Shown here in pieces: positions 29,109-37,668 of a stretch of DNA of 44,652 bases; position 1 is the stretch's first letter, and every line of letters begins with the position of its first letter. This DNA comes from an uncultured Clostridia bacterium. Its GTDB lineage: Bacteria > Bacillota > Clostridia > Christensenellales > Borkfalkiaceae. A program made the position numbers and the translations under genes. The notes under the pieces were generated by a model. That model saw nothing but the letters and a program-made list of their open reading frames with translations. It was not told the DNA's origin and made no database searches. The DNA lies in assembly GCA_944328445.1 (NCBI GenBank), contig CALVHO010000019.1, forward strand, positions 1-44,652, in the 5' to 3' direction.

Positions 29109-29765
29109 ATGGGGAACAACAAAGAGCTCACAAGCGTATCCAAGGCGACCATCGGGCGCCTCCCCGCCTACCACCGCTACTTGAAGGAGAAGCAGGCGCA
29201 GGGGGAGCGGACCATCGCCTCGACGGCCATCGCCGAGGATCTGCACCTCAACGCCGTGCAGGTGCGCAAGGACCTGTCTCTCATCAGCACCACGGCGGGC
29301 AAGCCCAAGCGCGGGTTCGACGTGGACGAGCTCATCGCCGACATCGACCGCTTTTTGGGGTACGACAACGTTTCCGACGCCGTGCTCGTGGGGGCGGGCG
29401 GCCTGGGCAGCGCGCTGGCGGGCTACGGCGGCTTCAAAAACTACGGGCTGAACATCGTGGCCGCGTTCGACGCGGACCCCTCCCGCATCGGCAGAACGGT
29501 GGGCGGCGTTCACGTTTTCGACGCGCGCGAGACGGCGTCTTTGGTGCGGCGGCTGAACGTGCGCATCGGCATTTTGGCGGTGCCCAAGGAGGCGGCGCAG
29601 GGCGCGGCGGACGCGCTCGTGGCGGGGGGCGTGCGCGCCATCTGGAACTTCGCGCCCGTGCATTTATCCCTGCCCGAAAACATCGCAGTGAAAAACGAGG
29701 ACATGGCGGCATCGCTCGCGATCCTGTCCAAGCGCCTCGCGGAAATTTTAAGTCACGAAAAATAA
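29109..29765 (+). CDS. rex: Redox-sensing transcriptional repressor Rex
   Basis: Rex is a dimeric repressor that senses the NADH/NAD+ ratio and releases DNA when NADH is high, derepressing fermentation genes. The 218 residues show an N-terminal winged helix (KATIGRLPAYHRYLKEKQAQGERTIASTAIAEDLHLNAVQVRKDLS, about 12-57), GKPKRGFDVDELI, the Rossmann glycine motif VGAGGLGSALAGY (about 94-106), DADPSRIGR (about 125-133), and the C-terminal swap helix. ATG 29109 follows CAGGGG. It is followed after 19 bp by adhE, a classic Rex target, and preceded by the operator array. Confidence 0.96.
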   Translation: MGNNKELTSVSKATIGRLPAYHRYLKEKQAQGERTIASTAIAEDLHLNAVQVRKDLSLISTTAGKPKRGFDVDELIADIDRFLGYDNVSDAVLVGAGGLGSALAGYGGFKNYGLNIVAAFDADPSRIGRTVGGVHVFDARETASLVRRLNVRIGILAVPKEAAQGAADALVAGGVRAIWNFAPVHLSLPENIAVKNEDMAASLAILSKRLAEILSHEK

Positions 29766-29784
29766 TTTTCAAAGGAGAGGACTC

Positions 29785-32385
29785 ATGGAAAACCAGCAGA
29801 TCGTCGACTCGGTCGAATCCTTGATGGAGAAGATCGGTCAGGTCAGGAAAGCACAGGAGATCTTTGCTACGTACAGCCAGGAGCAGGTCGATAAGATCTT
29901 TACGGCCGCCGCCCTGGCCGCCAACAACCAGCGCATCCCCCTGGCGAAAATGGCCGTGGCCGAGACGGGCATGGGCATCGTGGAAGACAAGGTCATCAAA
30001 AACCACTATGCCGCGGAGTACATCTACAACAAGTACAAGCACACCAAAACGGTGGGCGTGATCGAGGAAGACCCCGCCTACGGCGTGAAAAAGATCGCCG
30101 AGCCCATCGGCGTCGTCGCCGCGGTCATCCCGACGACGAACCCGACCTCGACGGCCATCTTCAAGACGCTCATCTGCCTGAAAACGCGCAACGGCATCAT
30201 CATCTCGCCGCACCCGCGCGCCAAGGCCAGCACCATCGCGGCGGCCAAAGTGGTGCTCGACGCGGCCGTGAAGGCGGGCGCGCCCGAAAACATCATCGGC
30301 TGGATCGACGTCCCCTCCCTGGAAATGACCAACACGCTGATGAAGACGGCGGACATCATCCTCGCCACGGGCGGCCCCGGCATGGTGCGCAGCGCGTACA
30401 GCTCGGGCAAACCCGCCCTCGGCGTCGGCGCGGGCAACACCCCCGCCATCATCGACGCCTCGGCCGACATCACCGTCGCCGTCAACTCCATCATCCACTC
30501 CAAGACCTTCGACAACGGCCTCATCTGCGCGTCCGAGCAGTCGGTCATCGCCGAGGACGAGGTGTACGACGCGGTCAAGGCCGAATTTGCCAAGCGCGGC
30601 TGCTACATCCTCAACGAGGAGGAGAAGAACAAGGTCCGCAGCACCATGATCATCAACGGCGCGCTCAACGCCAAGATCGTCGGCCAGCGCGCCCCCAAGA
30701 TCGCCGAGCTTTGCGGCTTCACCGTCCCCGATACGGCCAAGATCCTCATCGGCGAAGTGGAGAGCGTGGAGCTGGAAGAGGCCTTCGCGCACGAAAAGCT
30801 CTCGCCCGTGCTCGCGCTGTACCGCGCCAAGAACTTTGACGAAGCCGTGGCCAAAGCCGAGCGGCTCATCGCCGACGGCGGGTACGGCCACACCGCCTCG
30901 CTGTACATCAACACCGTGACGGGCAAGGACAAGATCGCCATGTGGCAGGAAGCGATGAAGACCTGCCGCATGATCATCAACATGCCCTCGTCGCAGGGCG
31001 CCATCGGCGACATCTACAACTTCAAGCTCAACCCTTCGCTCACCCTCGGCTGCGGCAGCTGGGGCGGCAACTCGGTGTCCGAAAACGTCGGCGTCAAGCA
31101 CCTTCTGAACATCAAGACCCTTGCGGAGAGGAGAGAAAACATGTTGTGGCTCAGACTTCCTGAAAAAGTGTATCACAAGAAGGGCTGCCTGCCCGTCGCC
31201 CTGGACGAGCTCAAAAACGTCATGGGCAAGCAGAAGGCGTTCATCGTCACCGATAAATTCCTGTACGAGAACAACTACATCAAGCCCATCACCGACAAGC
31301 TCGACGAAATGGGCATCCGCCACACCTGCTTCTACAACGTCGCGCCCGATCCCAACCTCGCCTGCGCGAAGGAAGGCGCCAAACTCATGACCGAGTTCCA
31401 GCCCGACGTGATCATCGCCCTCGGCGGCGGCTCCGCCATGGACGCGGGCAAGATCATGTGGGTGCTCTACGAACATCCCGAAGTGGACTTCCTCGACATG
31501 GCCATGCGCTTCATGGACATCCGCAAGAGGGTGTACACCTTCCCGAAGATGGGCGAAAAGGCGTACTTCATCGCCATCCCCACCTCGGCGGGCACGGGCT
31601 CCGAGGTCACGCCGTTCGCGGTCATCACCGACGAAACGACGGGCATCAAGTATCCTTTGGCCGACTACGAGCTGCTCCCGAAGATGGCCATCATCGATGC
31701 CGACTTCATGATGAGCATGCCGCGCGGGCTGACCGCCGCCACGGGCATCGACGCCATGACGCACGCGCTCGAAGCGTATGCCTCGGTCATGGCCACCCCG
31801 TACACCGACGGCCAGGCGCTCGTCGCGCTCAAACTCATCTTCGAGTACCTGCCCCGCTCCTATGAATTCGGCGCCAACGACCCCGAAGCGCGCGAAAAGA
31901 TGGCCGACGCCTCCTGCATGGCGGGTATCGCGTTCGCGAACGCCTTCCTCGGCGTGTGCCATTCCATGGCCCACAAGCTCGGCGCCTTCCATCACCTGCC
32001 GCACGGCATCGCCAACGCGCTGATGATCGACGAGGTCATCCGCTTCAACAGCGCCGAAGTCCCCACCAAGATGGGCACCTTCCCGCAGTATGCGTACCCG
32101 CACACCAAGCGCCGCTATGCCGAGATCGCCGAATTTTTGGGCCTCGGCGGCAAGGACGACGACGCCAAGGTCAAAAACCTCATCAAGGCGATCGACGACC
32201 TCAAAGCCAAAGTGGGCATCAAAAAGACCATCAAGGAGTACGGCGTCGACGAAAAGAACTTCCTCGACAGGCTGGATGAAATGAGCGAACAGGCGTTCGA
32301 CGACCAGTGCACGGGCGCGAACCCCCGCTACCCGCTCATCTCCGAGATCAAAGACATGTATCTCAAAAGCTATTACGGCAAATAA
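29785..32385 (+). CDS. adhE: Bifunctional acetaldehyde-CoA/alcohol dehydrogenase
   Basis: AdhE reduces acetyl-CoA to acetaldehyde and then ethanol, oxidising two NADH; it forms spirosomes in the cytoplasm. The 866-residue length is standard. The N-terminal ALDH half holds the catalytic Cys at about 248 (GLICASEQS) and GAGNTPAIID. The linker leads to the C-terminal iron-dependent ADH half (from about 450) with GGGSAMDAGK, SAGTGSEVTPFAV, and the metal ligands in CHSMAHKLGAFHHLPHGIANA (His residues). ATG 29785 follows AAAGGAGAGG. It is second in the Rex-controlled operon, which fits redox regulation. Confidence 0.97.
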   Translation: MENQQIVDSVESLMEKIGQVRKAQEIFATYSQEQVDKIFTAAALAANNQRIPLAKMAVAETGMGIVEDKVIKNHYAAEYIYNKYKHTKTVGVIEEDPAYGVKKIAEPIGVVAAVIPTTNPTSTAIFKTLICLKTRNGIIISPHPRAKASTIAAAKVVLDAAVKAGAPENIIGWIDVPSLEMTNTLMKTADIILATGGPGMVRSAYSSGKPALGVGAGNTPAIIDASADITVAVNSIIHSKTFDNGLICASEQSVIAEDEVYDAVKAEFAKRGCYILNEEEKNKVRSTMIINGALNAKIVGQRAPKIAELCGFTVPDTAKILIGEVESVELEEAFAHEKLSPVLALYRAKNFDEAVAKAERLIADGGYGHTASLYINTVTGKDKIAMWQEAMKTCRMIINMPSSQGAIGDIYNFKLNPSLTLGCGSWGGNSVSENVGVKHLLNIKTLAERRENMLWLRLPEKVYHKKGCLPVALDELKNVMGKQKAFIVTDKFLYENNYIKPITDKLDEMGIRHTCFYNVAPDPNLACAKEGAKLMTEFQPDVIIALGGGSAMDAGKIMWVLYEHPEVDFLDMAMRFMDIRKRVYTFPKMGEKAYFIAIPTSAGTGSEVTPFAVITDETTGIKYPLADYELLPKMAIIDADFMMSMPRGLTAATGIDAMTHALEAYASVMATPYTDGQALVALKLIFEYLPRSYEFGANDPEAREKMADASCMAGIAFANAFLGVCHSMAHKLGAFHHLPHGIANALMIDEVIRFNSAEVPTKMGTFPQYAYPHTKRRYAEIAEFLGLGGKDDDAKVKNLIKAIDDLKAKVGIKKTIKEYGVDEKNFLDRLDEMSEQAFDDQCTGANPRYPLISEIKDMYLKSYYGK

Positions 32386-32399
32386 GGAGGGGAAAAACC

Positions 32400-33146
32400 A
32401 TGGCCGAGATCATTCAAAAGACCGACAAAAAAACCATCTACCGCGAGGGCAAGACGCTGGTCAAGCTCTTCAACAGCACGTACCCGAAGTCGGACGTCCT
32501 GAACGAGGCGCTCAACACGGCGCGCGTGGAAGAGGGCACCACCCTCAACGTGCCCGCCGTGCACGAGGTGACCAAGGTCAACGGCGAATGGGCGATCATG
32601 CTCGACTACGTCGAGGGCAAGACCATGCAGCAGCTCATGGACGAGAACCCCGATAAGATGCAGCAGTACCTCGAAGAATTTGTCGACCTGCAAGTGGAGG
32701 TGCTCTCGCAGAAGGTGCCGCTTCTGACCAAGCTCAAAGACAAGATGCACCGCAAGATCTCGTCGACCAAATTCGACAAGACCACCCGCTACGACCTGCA
32801 CATCCTGCTCGATTCGCTGCCCGCGCACGACAAGCTCTGCCACGGAGACTTCAACCCCGGCAACATCATCGTCAGCCCCGACGGCCGCAAGTTCATCATC
32901 GACTGGGCGCACGCCACCCAGGGCAACGCCCGCTGCGACGCCGCGCGCACCTACCTGCTGTTCAAGCTCGAAGGCAAGGACGACGTCGCCGAAGAGTACT
33001 TGAAGCTCTTCTGCGAAAAGACGCGCATCGCCAAACAGCTCGTGCAGAAGGCGCTGCCCATCGTCGCCGCCAGCCAGACGACCAAGGCCGTCCCCGAAGA
33101 ACAGGCCTTCCTCGAAAAGTGGGTCAACGTCGTCGACTACGAGTAA
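32400..33146 (+). CDS. Aminoglycoside phosphotransferase (APH)-fold small-molecule kinase
   Basis: 248 residues of the APH/choline-kinase fold. The N-terminal lobe includes KTIYREGKTLVKLFN (nucleotide-lobe Lys) and WAIMLDYVEGKTMQQLM. The catalytic motif is LCHGDFNPGNIIVS (about 145-158), with catalytic Asp and metal-ligand Asn, followed by KFIIDWAHATQGNARCDAARTYLL (DFG-equivalent IDW). Relatives phosphorylate sugars, amino alcohols or antibiotics; the substrate here is unknown. The start ATG 32400 follows AAGGAGGGG. It sits 14 bp after adhE and before a terminator, so it is probably the third gene of the rex operon. A link to fermentation metabolism is inferred. Confidence 0.85.
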   Translation: MAEIIQKTDKKTIYREGKTLVKLFNSTYPKSDVLNEALNTARVEEGTTLNVPAVHEVTKVNGEWAIMLDYVEGKTMQQLMDENPDKMQQYLEEFVDLQVEVLSQKVPLLTKLKDKMHRKISSTKFDKTTRYDLHILLDSLPAHDKLCHGDFNPGNIIVSPDGRKFIIDWAHATQGNARCDAARTYLLFKLEGKDDVAEEYLKLFCEKTRIAKQLVQKALPIVAASQTTKAVPEEQAFLEKWVNVVDYE

Positions 33147-33171
33147 AAAACGGGAACGCTCCCGCAACAAG

Positions 33172-33205
33172 GCCGCGCAAGGGCTTGCCCTTGCGCGGCT
33201 TTCCT
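33172..33205 (+). terminator. Terminator of the rex-adhE-kinase operon
   Basis: GCCGCGCAAGGGC (33172-33184), TT turn, GCCCTTGCGCGGC (33187-33199), then TTTCCTTT: a 13-bp perfect stem. Confidence 0.88.
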
Positions 33206-33323
33206 TTCCCGTGAAGGCGGGGTCTCGTTGCGGGGCTTTTGCGTCCGTGTTGTTGTGGCGGGGCGGCCTTGTTGCGGGGCCGCCGCAGAAACGCCCGCGC
33301 TCATAAAAGGGCGGGGCGCGGCG

Positions 33324-33331
33324 CATACTGT
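33324..33331 (+). promoter_or_regulatory. Possible sporulation (sigma-E/K) -10 element before bofA
   Basis: CATACTGT resembles the -10 CATACANT of mother-cell promoters, 20 bp before the gene. The upstream TCATAAA (33301-33307) is 2 bp too far for a normal spacing, so support is weak. Confidence 0.3.
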
Positions 33332-33351
33332 GCCCGAAAAGGAGCATACGT

Positions 33352-33609
33352 ATGTCTGAAATTTTGCAATTCATCCTCATCGCGGCGGCGGCGATCGTCG
33401 TCTTGTGCATCGCGCTCAAACTGTTCAAAGTCGCCTTCAAGACCATCTTCAAAGTCGCCCTCAACGCCGCCGTCGGCATCGGCGCCATCTTTTTGCTCAA
33501 CCTTATCCCGGGCGTGGCCATCCCCGTCACCTGGTGGTCCGCGCTGATCACGGGCATCTTCGGCATCCCGGGCGCCATAGGGCTGCTCGTCCTCAGTTTT
33601 TTCCTGTGA
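33352..33609 (+). CDS. bofA: BofA-family protein (pro-sigma-K processing inhibitor type)
   Basis: 85 residues, nearly all hydrophobic, with two to three membrane helices (about 4-23, 35-50 and 60-84). BofA features: VALNAAVGIGAIFLLNLI (about 37-54) and the conserved end VTWWSALITGIFGIPGAIGLLVLSFFL (about 59-85). In B. subtilis BofA holds the SpoIVFB protease inactive until the forespore signals. Clostridia often keep BofA homologues without the whole sigma-K checkpoint, so the exact role may differ. ATG 33352 follows AAGGAG. Confidence 0.88.
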   Translation: MSEILQFILIAAAAIVVLCIALKLFKVAFKTIFKVALNAAVGIGAIFLLNLIPGVAIPVTWWSALITGIFGIPGAIGLLVLSFFL

Positions 33610-33628
33610 ACCGCCGCCGCACGCTTCC

Positions 33629-33660
33629 CGCCGCCGCACGCAGGGCGTGCGGCGGCGTTT
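33629..33660 (+). terminator. Terminator of bofA
   Basis: CGCCGCCGCACGC (33629-33641), AGG loop, GCGTGCGGCGGCG (33645-33657), then TTT: a 13-bp perfect stem. Confidence 0.8.
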
Positions 33661-33757
33661 CCCGTTCTTCGGCCCGCCAAGCGCCCCAACGCCCCCCCGC
33701 CGAGCCTGCGCGCGGTGTAAAATTTTTGTAAGATCATCGCCGCTAACGCGCAAAAAA

Positions 33758-33786
33758 TTGACGGGGAGGGGGTAAAATGCTATAAT
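33758..33786 (+). promoter_or_regulatory. Promoter of the lipoprotein gene at 33819
   Basis: TTGACG (33758-33763), 17-bp spacer, TATAAT (33781-33786). Confidence 0.88.
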
Positions 33787-33818
33787 GTTTCCACTTTCAG
33801 AAAATAAGGAGAAGTTCC

Positions 33819-35567
33819 ATGAAAAAGAGAATGGCAATTTCGGCGCTCGGCCTTTTGGCGGCGCTCTGCTTTTCGCTCTTCCTGTTCGCGGCCTGCGACG
33901 ACGAACCTACCCCGACGCCGCCCCCCGCGGAAAAGAAGATCACCGCGACGCTCAGCGACGCCGAGGTGCTCGTCGGCGAAAAGGTGACACTCACGTATGC
34001 GGCTTCGGGCGGCGAGGCGGTCACCGTCACGTACAGCAAGGACGGCGGCGAAGCCGTTTCGGTGACGGGGACGGAGTTCACGCCGCAGGAGCGCGGCAGC
34101 TACGTGTTCACCTTCGCGGCCGAAGGGTACGACAGCGTGCAATGCACCCTCCTGGCCAAGACGGAGCAGGACGCCCTGTTCGCGGGCGGCTGGGGCACGG
34201 CGGAAGATCCCTATCGGATCGCTTCGGCCGCGCAGCTGAAAAACATCGGCAAGCTCGAAGGCTCGATCCTCGGCGGCGAAACCTTCCATTACGTGCTCAC
34301 GCAGGACATCGACCTCTCTTCCGAAACGGGCAACACCCCGTACTTTGCCAAGGTGATCGGCGGCGTTCTCGACGGCGACGGCCACACCGTCCGCGGCGGC
34401 AGCGCCTTCGCGTATGTGTTCGATATCGCCCACGGCGACACCACGTTCCGCGATCTGACCGTCTCCTTCGGCGCGGGCGTCACCCGCCTCGTGCGCACCG
34501 TCTCCTACACGGCCAACGGCGTGTATCAGGGGAAAGAAGGCTGGTTCACGACGGACACCGCGTCTTTGACGCTCTCCTATGACAACGTCGACTACATCGG
34601 GCAGGCGGGGGTCTGGTACGACCTCGGCGCGAACAACGCCGCGCTCTATTACAACGGCAACTGCACGGTGATGTCCGCCCGGTACGAAGGCGCCTTCGTC
34701 GAGACCTACAACGACCAGACGTTTGTCTCGGGGCAGGAGGACAAAAACCTGACCTTCCGCATCGGCCTCGACGGCTGCGACGTGAAGGCAAACTTCACGG
34801 GCGGCTCCGGCAACTCGGGCGCGGCCGTGTTCTTCGGCGGGCAGATCTATTCCTTCACCTTCCCGTCCGTGACCGATTGCTCGTTCACGGGCACCATCGC
34901 GGGCAAAAACGTCGGCGTGCTCTTTGCCAACAGCAGTCTGACCGCAAATGAGGAGTACTTCAAAAACGTGACGGTGGACGGCCTGACGGTGCAGGGCACC
35001 ATCCGCTCGCTGGGCGGCAAATCGGGCGTGACCTTCGGCAACTCCACGACCGAGCACGCGGGCGTCTCCGACGAGGCGAAAGCGTGCGTGACCAACGTCG
35101 GCCCCGACGCTTCCCTCGCCGTAGCGGGCGAGCAGGACGGCGCCTATACCGTCACGGCGGCCGCGGCGAAGGGCGTCGCCTATTACGAGATCAGCCTCAG
35201 CCTCGCTTCCGTGCTTTGGTATGCGGACGGTACGTATACGGGCGATCCCGTCGCGCGGACCGATTCCAACAACCTCACCATCCGCGTGGAGGAGGACGAA
35301 CTTTCCGCAACGGGCGTGTACAAGGCCAAAGCGGTGACGCTGCGCGAGGCGAAGAAAGACGGCATCGCGGACGGCTCGTTCGCCTGCTCCGAAAAGAGCA
35401 AGGAGGGCTTCTACTACGCCTTTGCCGAAAAGGGCGGCGCGCGGTACCTCGTGATCGACTATGAAAAGAGCGGGCGGTACTTCGTCTTTGTGAAAACGGA
35501 TTACGTCAAGGCGACGGTGTTCGCGTACGACGCGGCGGGCCTCCCGCTGTGCCTCGCGGCCGAATAA
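33819..35567 (+). CDS. Secreted lipoprotein with Ig-like and GLUG-type segments
   Basis: 582 residues. Lipoprotein signal with Cys 26 (FLFAAC), then a Pro-rich spacer (EPTPTPPPAEK) and a bacterial Ig/PKD-like strand segment (about 40-105, VLVGEKVTLTYAASGGEAVTVTYSKDGGEAV). Next is GGWGTAEDPYRIASAAQLKNI (about 126-146), the hallmark of proteins with GLUG/beta-helix repeats, followed by VLTQDIDLSS and strand-rich turns up to about 430. The C-terminal 150 residues form a separate domain (SASVLWYADGTYTGDPV-like to KTDYVKATVFAYDAAG). It would be displayed on the cell surface. ATG 33819 follows AAGGAG. Function unknown. Confidence 0.82.
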   Translation: MKKRMAISALGLLAALCFSLFLFAACDDEPTPTPPPAEKKITATLSDAEVLVGEKVTLTYAASGGEAVTVTYSKDGGEAVSVTGTEFTPQERGSYVFTFAAEGYDSVQCTLLAKTEQDALFAGGWGTAEDPYRIASAAQLKNIGKLEGSILGGETFHYVLTQDIDLSSETGNTPYFAKVIGGVLDGDGHTVRGGSAFAYVFDIAHGDTTFRDLTVSFGAGVTRLVRTVSYTANGVYQGKEGWFTTDTASLTLSYDNVDYIGQAGVWYDLGANNAALYYNGNCTVMSARYEGAFVETYNDQTFVSGQEDKNLTFRIGLDGCDVKANFTGGSGNSGAAVFFGGQIYSFTFPSVTDCSFTGTIAGKNVGVLFANSSLTANEEYFKNVTVDGLTVQGTIRSLGGKSGVTFGNSTTEHAGVSDEAKACVTNVGPDASLAVAGEQDGAYTVTAAAAKGVAYYEISLSLASVLWYADGTYTGDPVARTDSNNLTIRVEEDELSATGVYKAKAVTLREAKKDGIADGSFACSEKSKEGFYYAFAEKGGARYLVIDYEKSGRYFVFVKTDYVKATVFAYDAAGLPLCLAAE

Positions 35568-35589
35568 AGAGAGCAAGAACAAAAGATAA

Positions 35590-35617
35590 GGCGGCGGGCT
35601 TCGGCCCGCCGCCTTTC
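35590..35617 (+). terminator. Terminator of the GLUG-type lipoprotein gene
   Basis: GGCGGCGGGC (35590-35599), TTCG tetraloop, GCCCGCCGCC (35604-35613), then TTT. Confidence 0.88.
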
Positions 35618-35640
35618 GCGCGTTCACGAAAAAAACCGGC

Positions 35641-35652
35641 GGGGGGGGGGGG
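35641..35652 (+). repeat. Run of twelve G next to a promoter
   Basis: Twelve G in a row end one base before the -35 TTGACA at 35654. Homopolymer G tracts of this length are prone to strand slippage and can produce on/off expression when they lie in or beside promoters. The length could also be misread in sequencing. Confidence 0.85.
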
Positions 35653-35653
35653 C

Positions 35654-35682
35654 TTGACAAGCGAGGTGTTTCGTGCGATAAT
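35654..35682 (+). promoter_or_regulatory. Promoter of the SHOCT membrane-protein pair
   Basis: TTGACA (35654-35659), 17-bp spacer, GATAAT (35677-35682); the start codon is 37 bp downstream. Confidence 0.85.
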
Positions 35683-35718
35683 AAGGGCGCAAAACACCGA
35701 AAAACAGGGGGAAGGGGA

Positions 35719-36402
35719 ATGAAATTTACTTTGCGCGGCTTCGTCTGCCCGCTGCTGGCGGCGGGGCTGGGCGTGGTCCTCGCGGCGGGCCCGGCGGCGC
35801 CCTTGGCGGTGCTGCCCTCCTTCGGCGCGCCCGCCATGGCCGAAAGCGGCTATACCCTCATGGGGCTGAGCAGCCCGGGCTTTTTCCGGGGCGCGGGAGA
35901 CGGCATCCAAGGCATGGTGACCGCCTTCGGCATCGCCGCGTACGCCGAGTGCGCGGCGGCGGCCGTCTTCATTGTCCTGTCCGTCGCGGGGCTGTTTTCC
36001 CCGCGCCTGTCGCGCGCGGCCTTCGGGCCGGGCACGGCGGCGCTCGTGCTGCTCTTCGTGTACGCGGCGCAGGGCGTCGCCTACGCCGCCGTGTGGAACG
36101 GCGAAAACATGCTCGCTTCCGCCTCGACGCTCGCGTACGTCCCGCTGTTGGTCGGCGCGGGCCTGTACGCCGCGCTGTGCGTCTGCCGCGCCAAAACGTC
36201 CCCGCACCGTGCGGCGGGCGAAAACGCGGAAAAATCCCCCGCGGCCGCGGGCGGGGAGCAAGGTCCTTGCGGCGCGTTCACCGAGGAGGAGCGCGTCGGG
36301 CTCGTCGAGCGCTACGGCAAGCTGTTTCGCGACGGCGCCCTCACCGAAGAGGAGTTCGCCGCCGCCAAGCGCCGCTTGCTGAAACAGGAGGTGCGGACAT
36401 GA
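35719..36402 (+). CDS. Four-TM membrane protein with C-terminal SHOCT domain
   Basis: 227 residues. Four hydrophobic helices (about 7-30, 70-95, 105-125 and 135-155) with a short outside loop carrying GYTLMGLSSPGFF are followed by a charged linker and a SHOCT domain at the end (VERYGKLFRDGALTEEEFAAAKRRLL, about 194-219). SHOCT is a short helical oligomerisation or targeting motif. The family is otherwise unknown. ATG 35719 follows GGGGAAGGGG. It overlaps the next gene by 4 bp (ATGA), whose product looks like a duplicated version of the same module. Confidence 0.82.
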   Translation: MKFTLRGFVCPLLAAGLGVVLAAGPAAPLAVLPSFGAPAMAESGYTLMGLSSPGFFRGAGDGIQGMVTAFGIAAYAECAAAAVFIVLSVAGLFSPRLSRAAFGPGTAALVLLFVYAAQGVAYAAVWNGENMLASASTLAYVPLLVGAGLYAALCVCRAKTSPHRAAGENAEKSPAAAGGEQGPCGAFTEEERVGLVERYGKLFRDGALTEEEFAAAKRRLLKQEVRT

Positions 36403-37538
36403 AGATCGGTCTCAAAAGCGCCCTCTGCGGCGCGCTGCTGGCGGCCGTGGGCGCGTTTGCCGTCGTGCAGCTCACTTCGGCCCTGTGCAGCAACGCGGAA
36501 GGAACGCTGCTGAGCGGGCGCCACCTGCTCACCTTTTCCCGCGGGGAGTACCCCGGGCCGTCCGTTCCCGACGTGTATTACGCGATCGCGAGCGTCATGT
36601 GCATTTTGCAGCTGTTGGCGGGAACGGCCGCCGTCGTGCTCGGCGTCTGCGCCGTCTTTTCGCGCGGGGCCGCGTCGGCGGGCGCGGTCCTGGCCTCGCT
36701 GTCCGTGCTGACCGCGGCGTTTTATGCGGCCTTCGGGGTGGGCATGACCGTCGATTTCAACCGTTGGAACGAGAGCGCGGTGTGGCAGGCATCCCTGCCC
36801 TTGGCCACGGGCGTCCCGTTTTTGTGGCTCGCCTTGGCGGCCGCCGCGCTGGCGGGTTTCTTTGTGCTCTTCAAAAAGCTGCCCGCGCCGCCCGCCGCGG
36901 AGCGGGAGTCCGCATCGGGCGGCGCCAGCAGGTGGGTGCCCGGGCTCGCCGCGGCGGCGATGGGCGAGCTGACCATCCTCGCGCTGCTCGCGCCCGTGGC
37001 CTGCCTGCCGGGCGGGCACGGCGCGGCGGATACGGGCTTTTCGCTGATGGACTTGCAGGGCGGGCGGTTCGTCGCCGAAGAGGATATCCCCGTGCTGGCC
37101 GTGGCCATCGGCGCCTTTTCCATCGTGCAGTGCACGGCGGCGTCGGCGGCCGTCATCGTCGGGCTGCTCTCCGCCTTTTTCAAGCCGCTGCGCGAGGCGG
37201 CAACGGCGCTTTGCATCGTCTGCCTGGCCCTGCTCGGCCTGTACGCGGCCTTCGGCCTGGTGTATTCGTCGGCCGTCGCGGGCATGTCCGTGCTCGACCC
37301 CTCGTGGGAAGGGGCCTACACGCTCGCCTACATCCCGTGGATCGTCGGCGCGGCGGTGTTGCTCGCGCGGGCGGCGGCCATGCAGTGGCTGCCCGCCTCC
37401 TCCAAGCGCGCCGCGCGCAAGGCCGCGGAAGCCGAGCTCGCCCGCGTCGCGCAGTTGGAGCGCTATGCCGCGCTGCATAAGCAGGGACTGCTGAACGACG
37501 AGGAGTTTTCCGCCGCGAAGGAAAAGCTCCTGCCCTGA
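36399..37538 (+). CDS. Eight-TM membrane protein with duplicated module and C-terminal SHOCT domain
   Basis: 379 residues that read as two copies of the four-helix unit seen in the gene before it (about 1-160 and 180-345), then SHOCT: ARVAQLERYAALHKQGLLNDEEFSAAKEKLL. Matching positions include GFSLMDLQGGRFV versus GYTLMGLSSPGFF and AYTLAYIPWIVGA versus ASTLAYVPLLVGA. Likely an ancient duplication and fusion. Start ATG 36399 lies in the end of the upstream gene, so the pair is coupled and the products may assemble together. Function unknown; no catalytic residues were recognised. Confidence 0.82.
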   Translation: MKIGLKSALCGALLAAVGAFAVVQLTSALCSNAEGTLLSGRHLLTFSRGEYPGPSVPDVYYAIASVMCILQLLAGTAAVVLGVCAVFSRGAASAGAVLASLSVLTAAFYAAFGVGMTVDFNRWNESAVWQASLPLATGVPFLWLALAAAALAGFFVLFKKLPAPPAAERESASGGASRWVPGLAAAAMGELTILALLAPVACLPGGHGAADTGFSLMDLQGGRFVAEEDIPVLAVAIGAFSIVQCTAASAAVIVGLLSAFFKPLREAATALCIVCLALLGLYAAFGLVYSSAVAGMSVLDPSWEGAYTLAYIPWIVGAAVLLARAAAMQWLPASSKRAARKAAEAELARVAQLERYAALHKQGLLNDEEFSAAKEKLLP

Positions 37539-37620
37539 CGGCAAAAAGGCGGGCGCAGATCCCCGCAGGGGAAAATCAAAAAACCGAACGGGCATCGCGC
37601 GTTCAGGCAAAAAGCAAAGA

Positions 37621-37655
37621 GAGAGCCACCGGAAGGTCCGGTGGCTCTCGTTTTT
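37621..37655. terminator. Bidirectional terminator between the SHOCT pair and tcdA
   Basis: GAGAGCCACCGGA, AGG loop, TCCGGTGGCTCTC (37621-37649), a 13-bp perfect stem followed by GTTTTTC and preceded by A-rich DNA. It serves the convergent genes on both sides. Confidence 0.9.
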
Positions 37656-37668
37656 CGGGTGCGGCCAC

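Noticed and set aside
33301..33331. Full sigma-E promoter for bofA
   Set aside because: The -10 CATACTGT is good but the only ATA-type -35 is 2 bp beyond normal spacing, so it is listed only as a weak -10 element.
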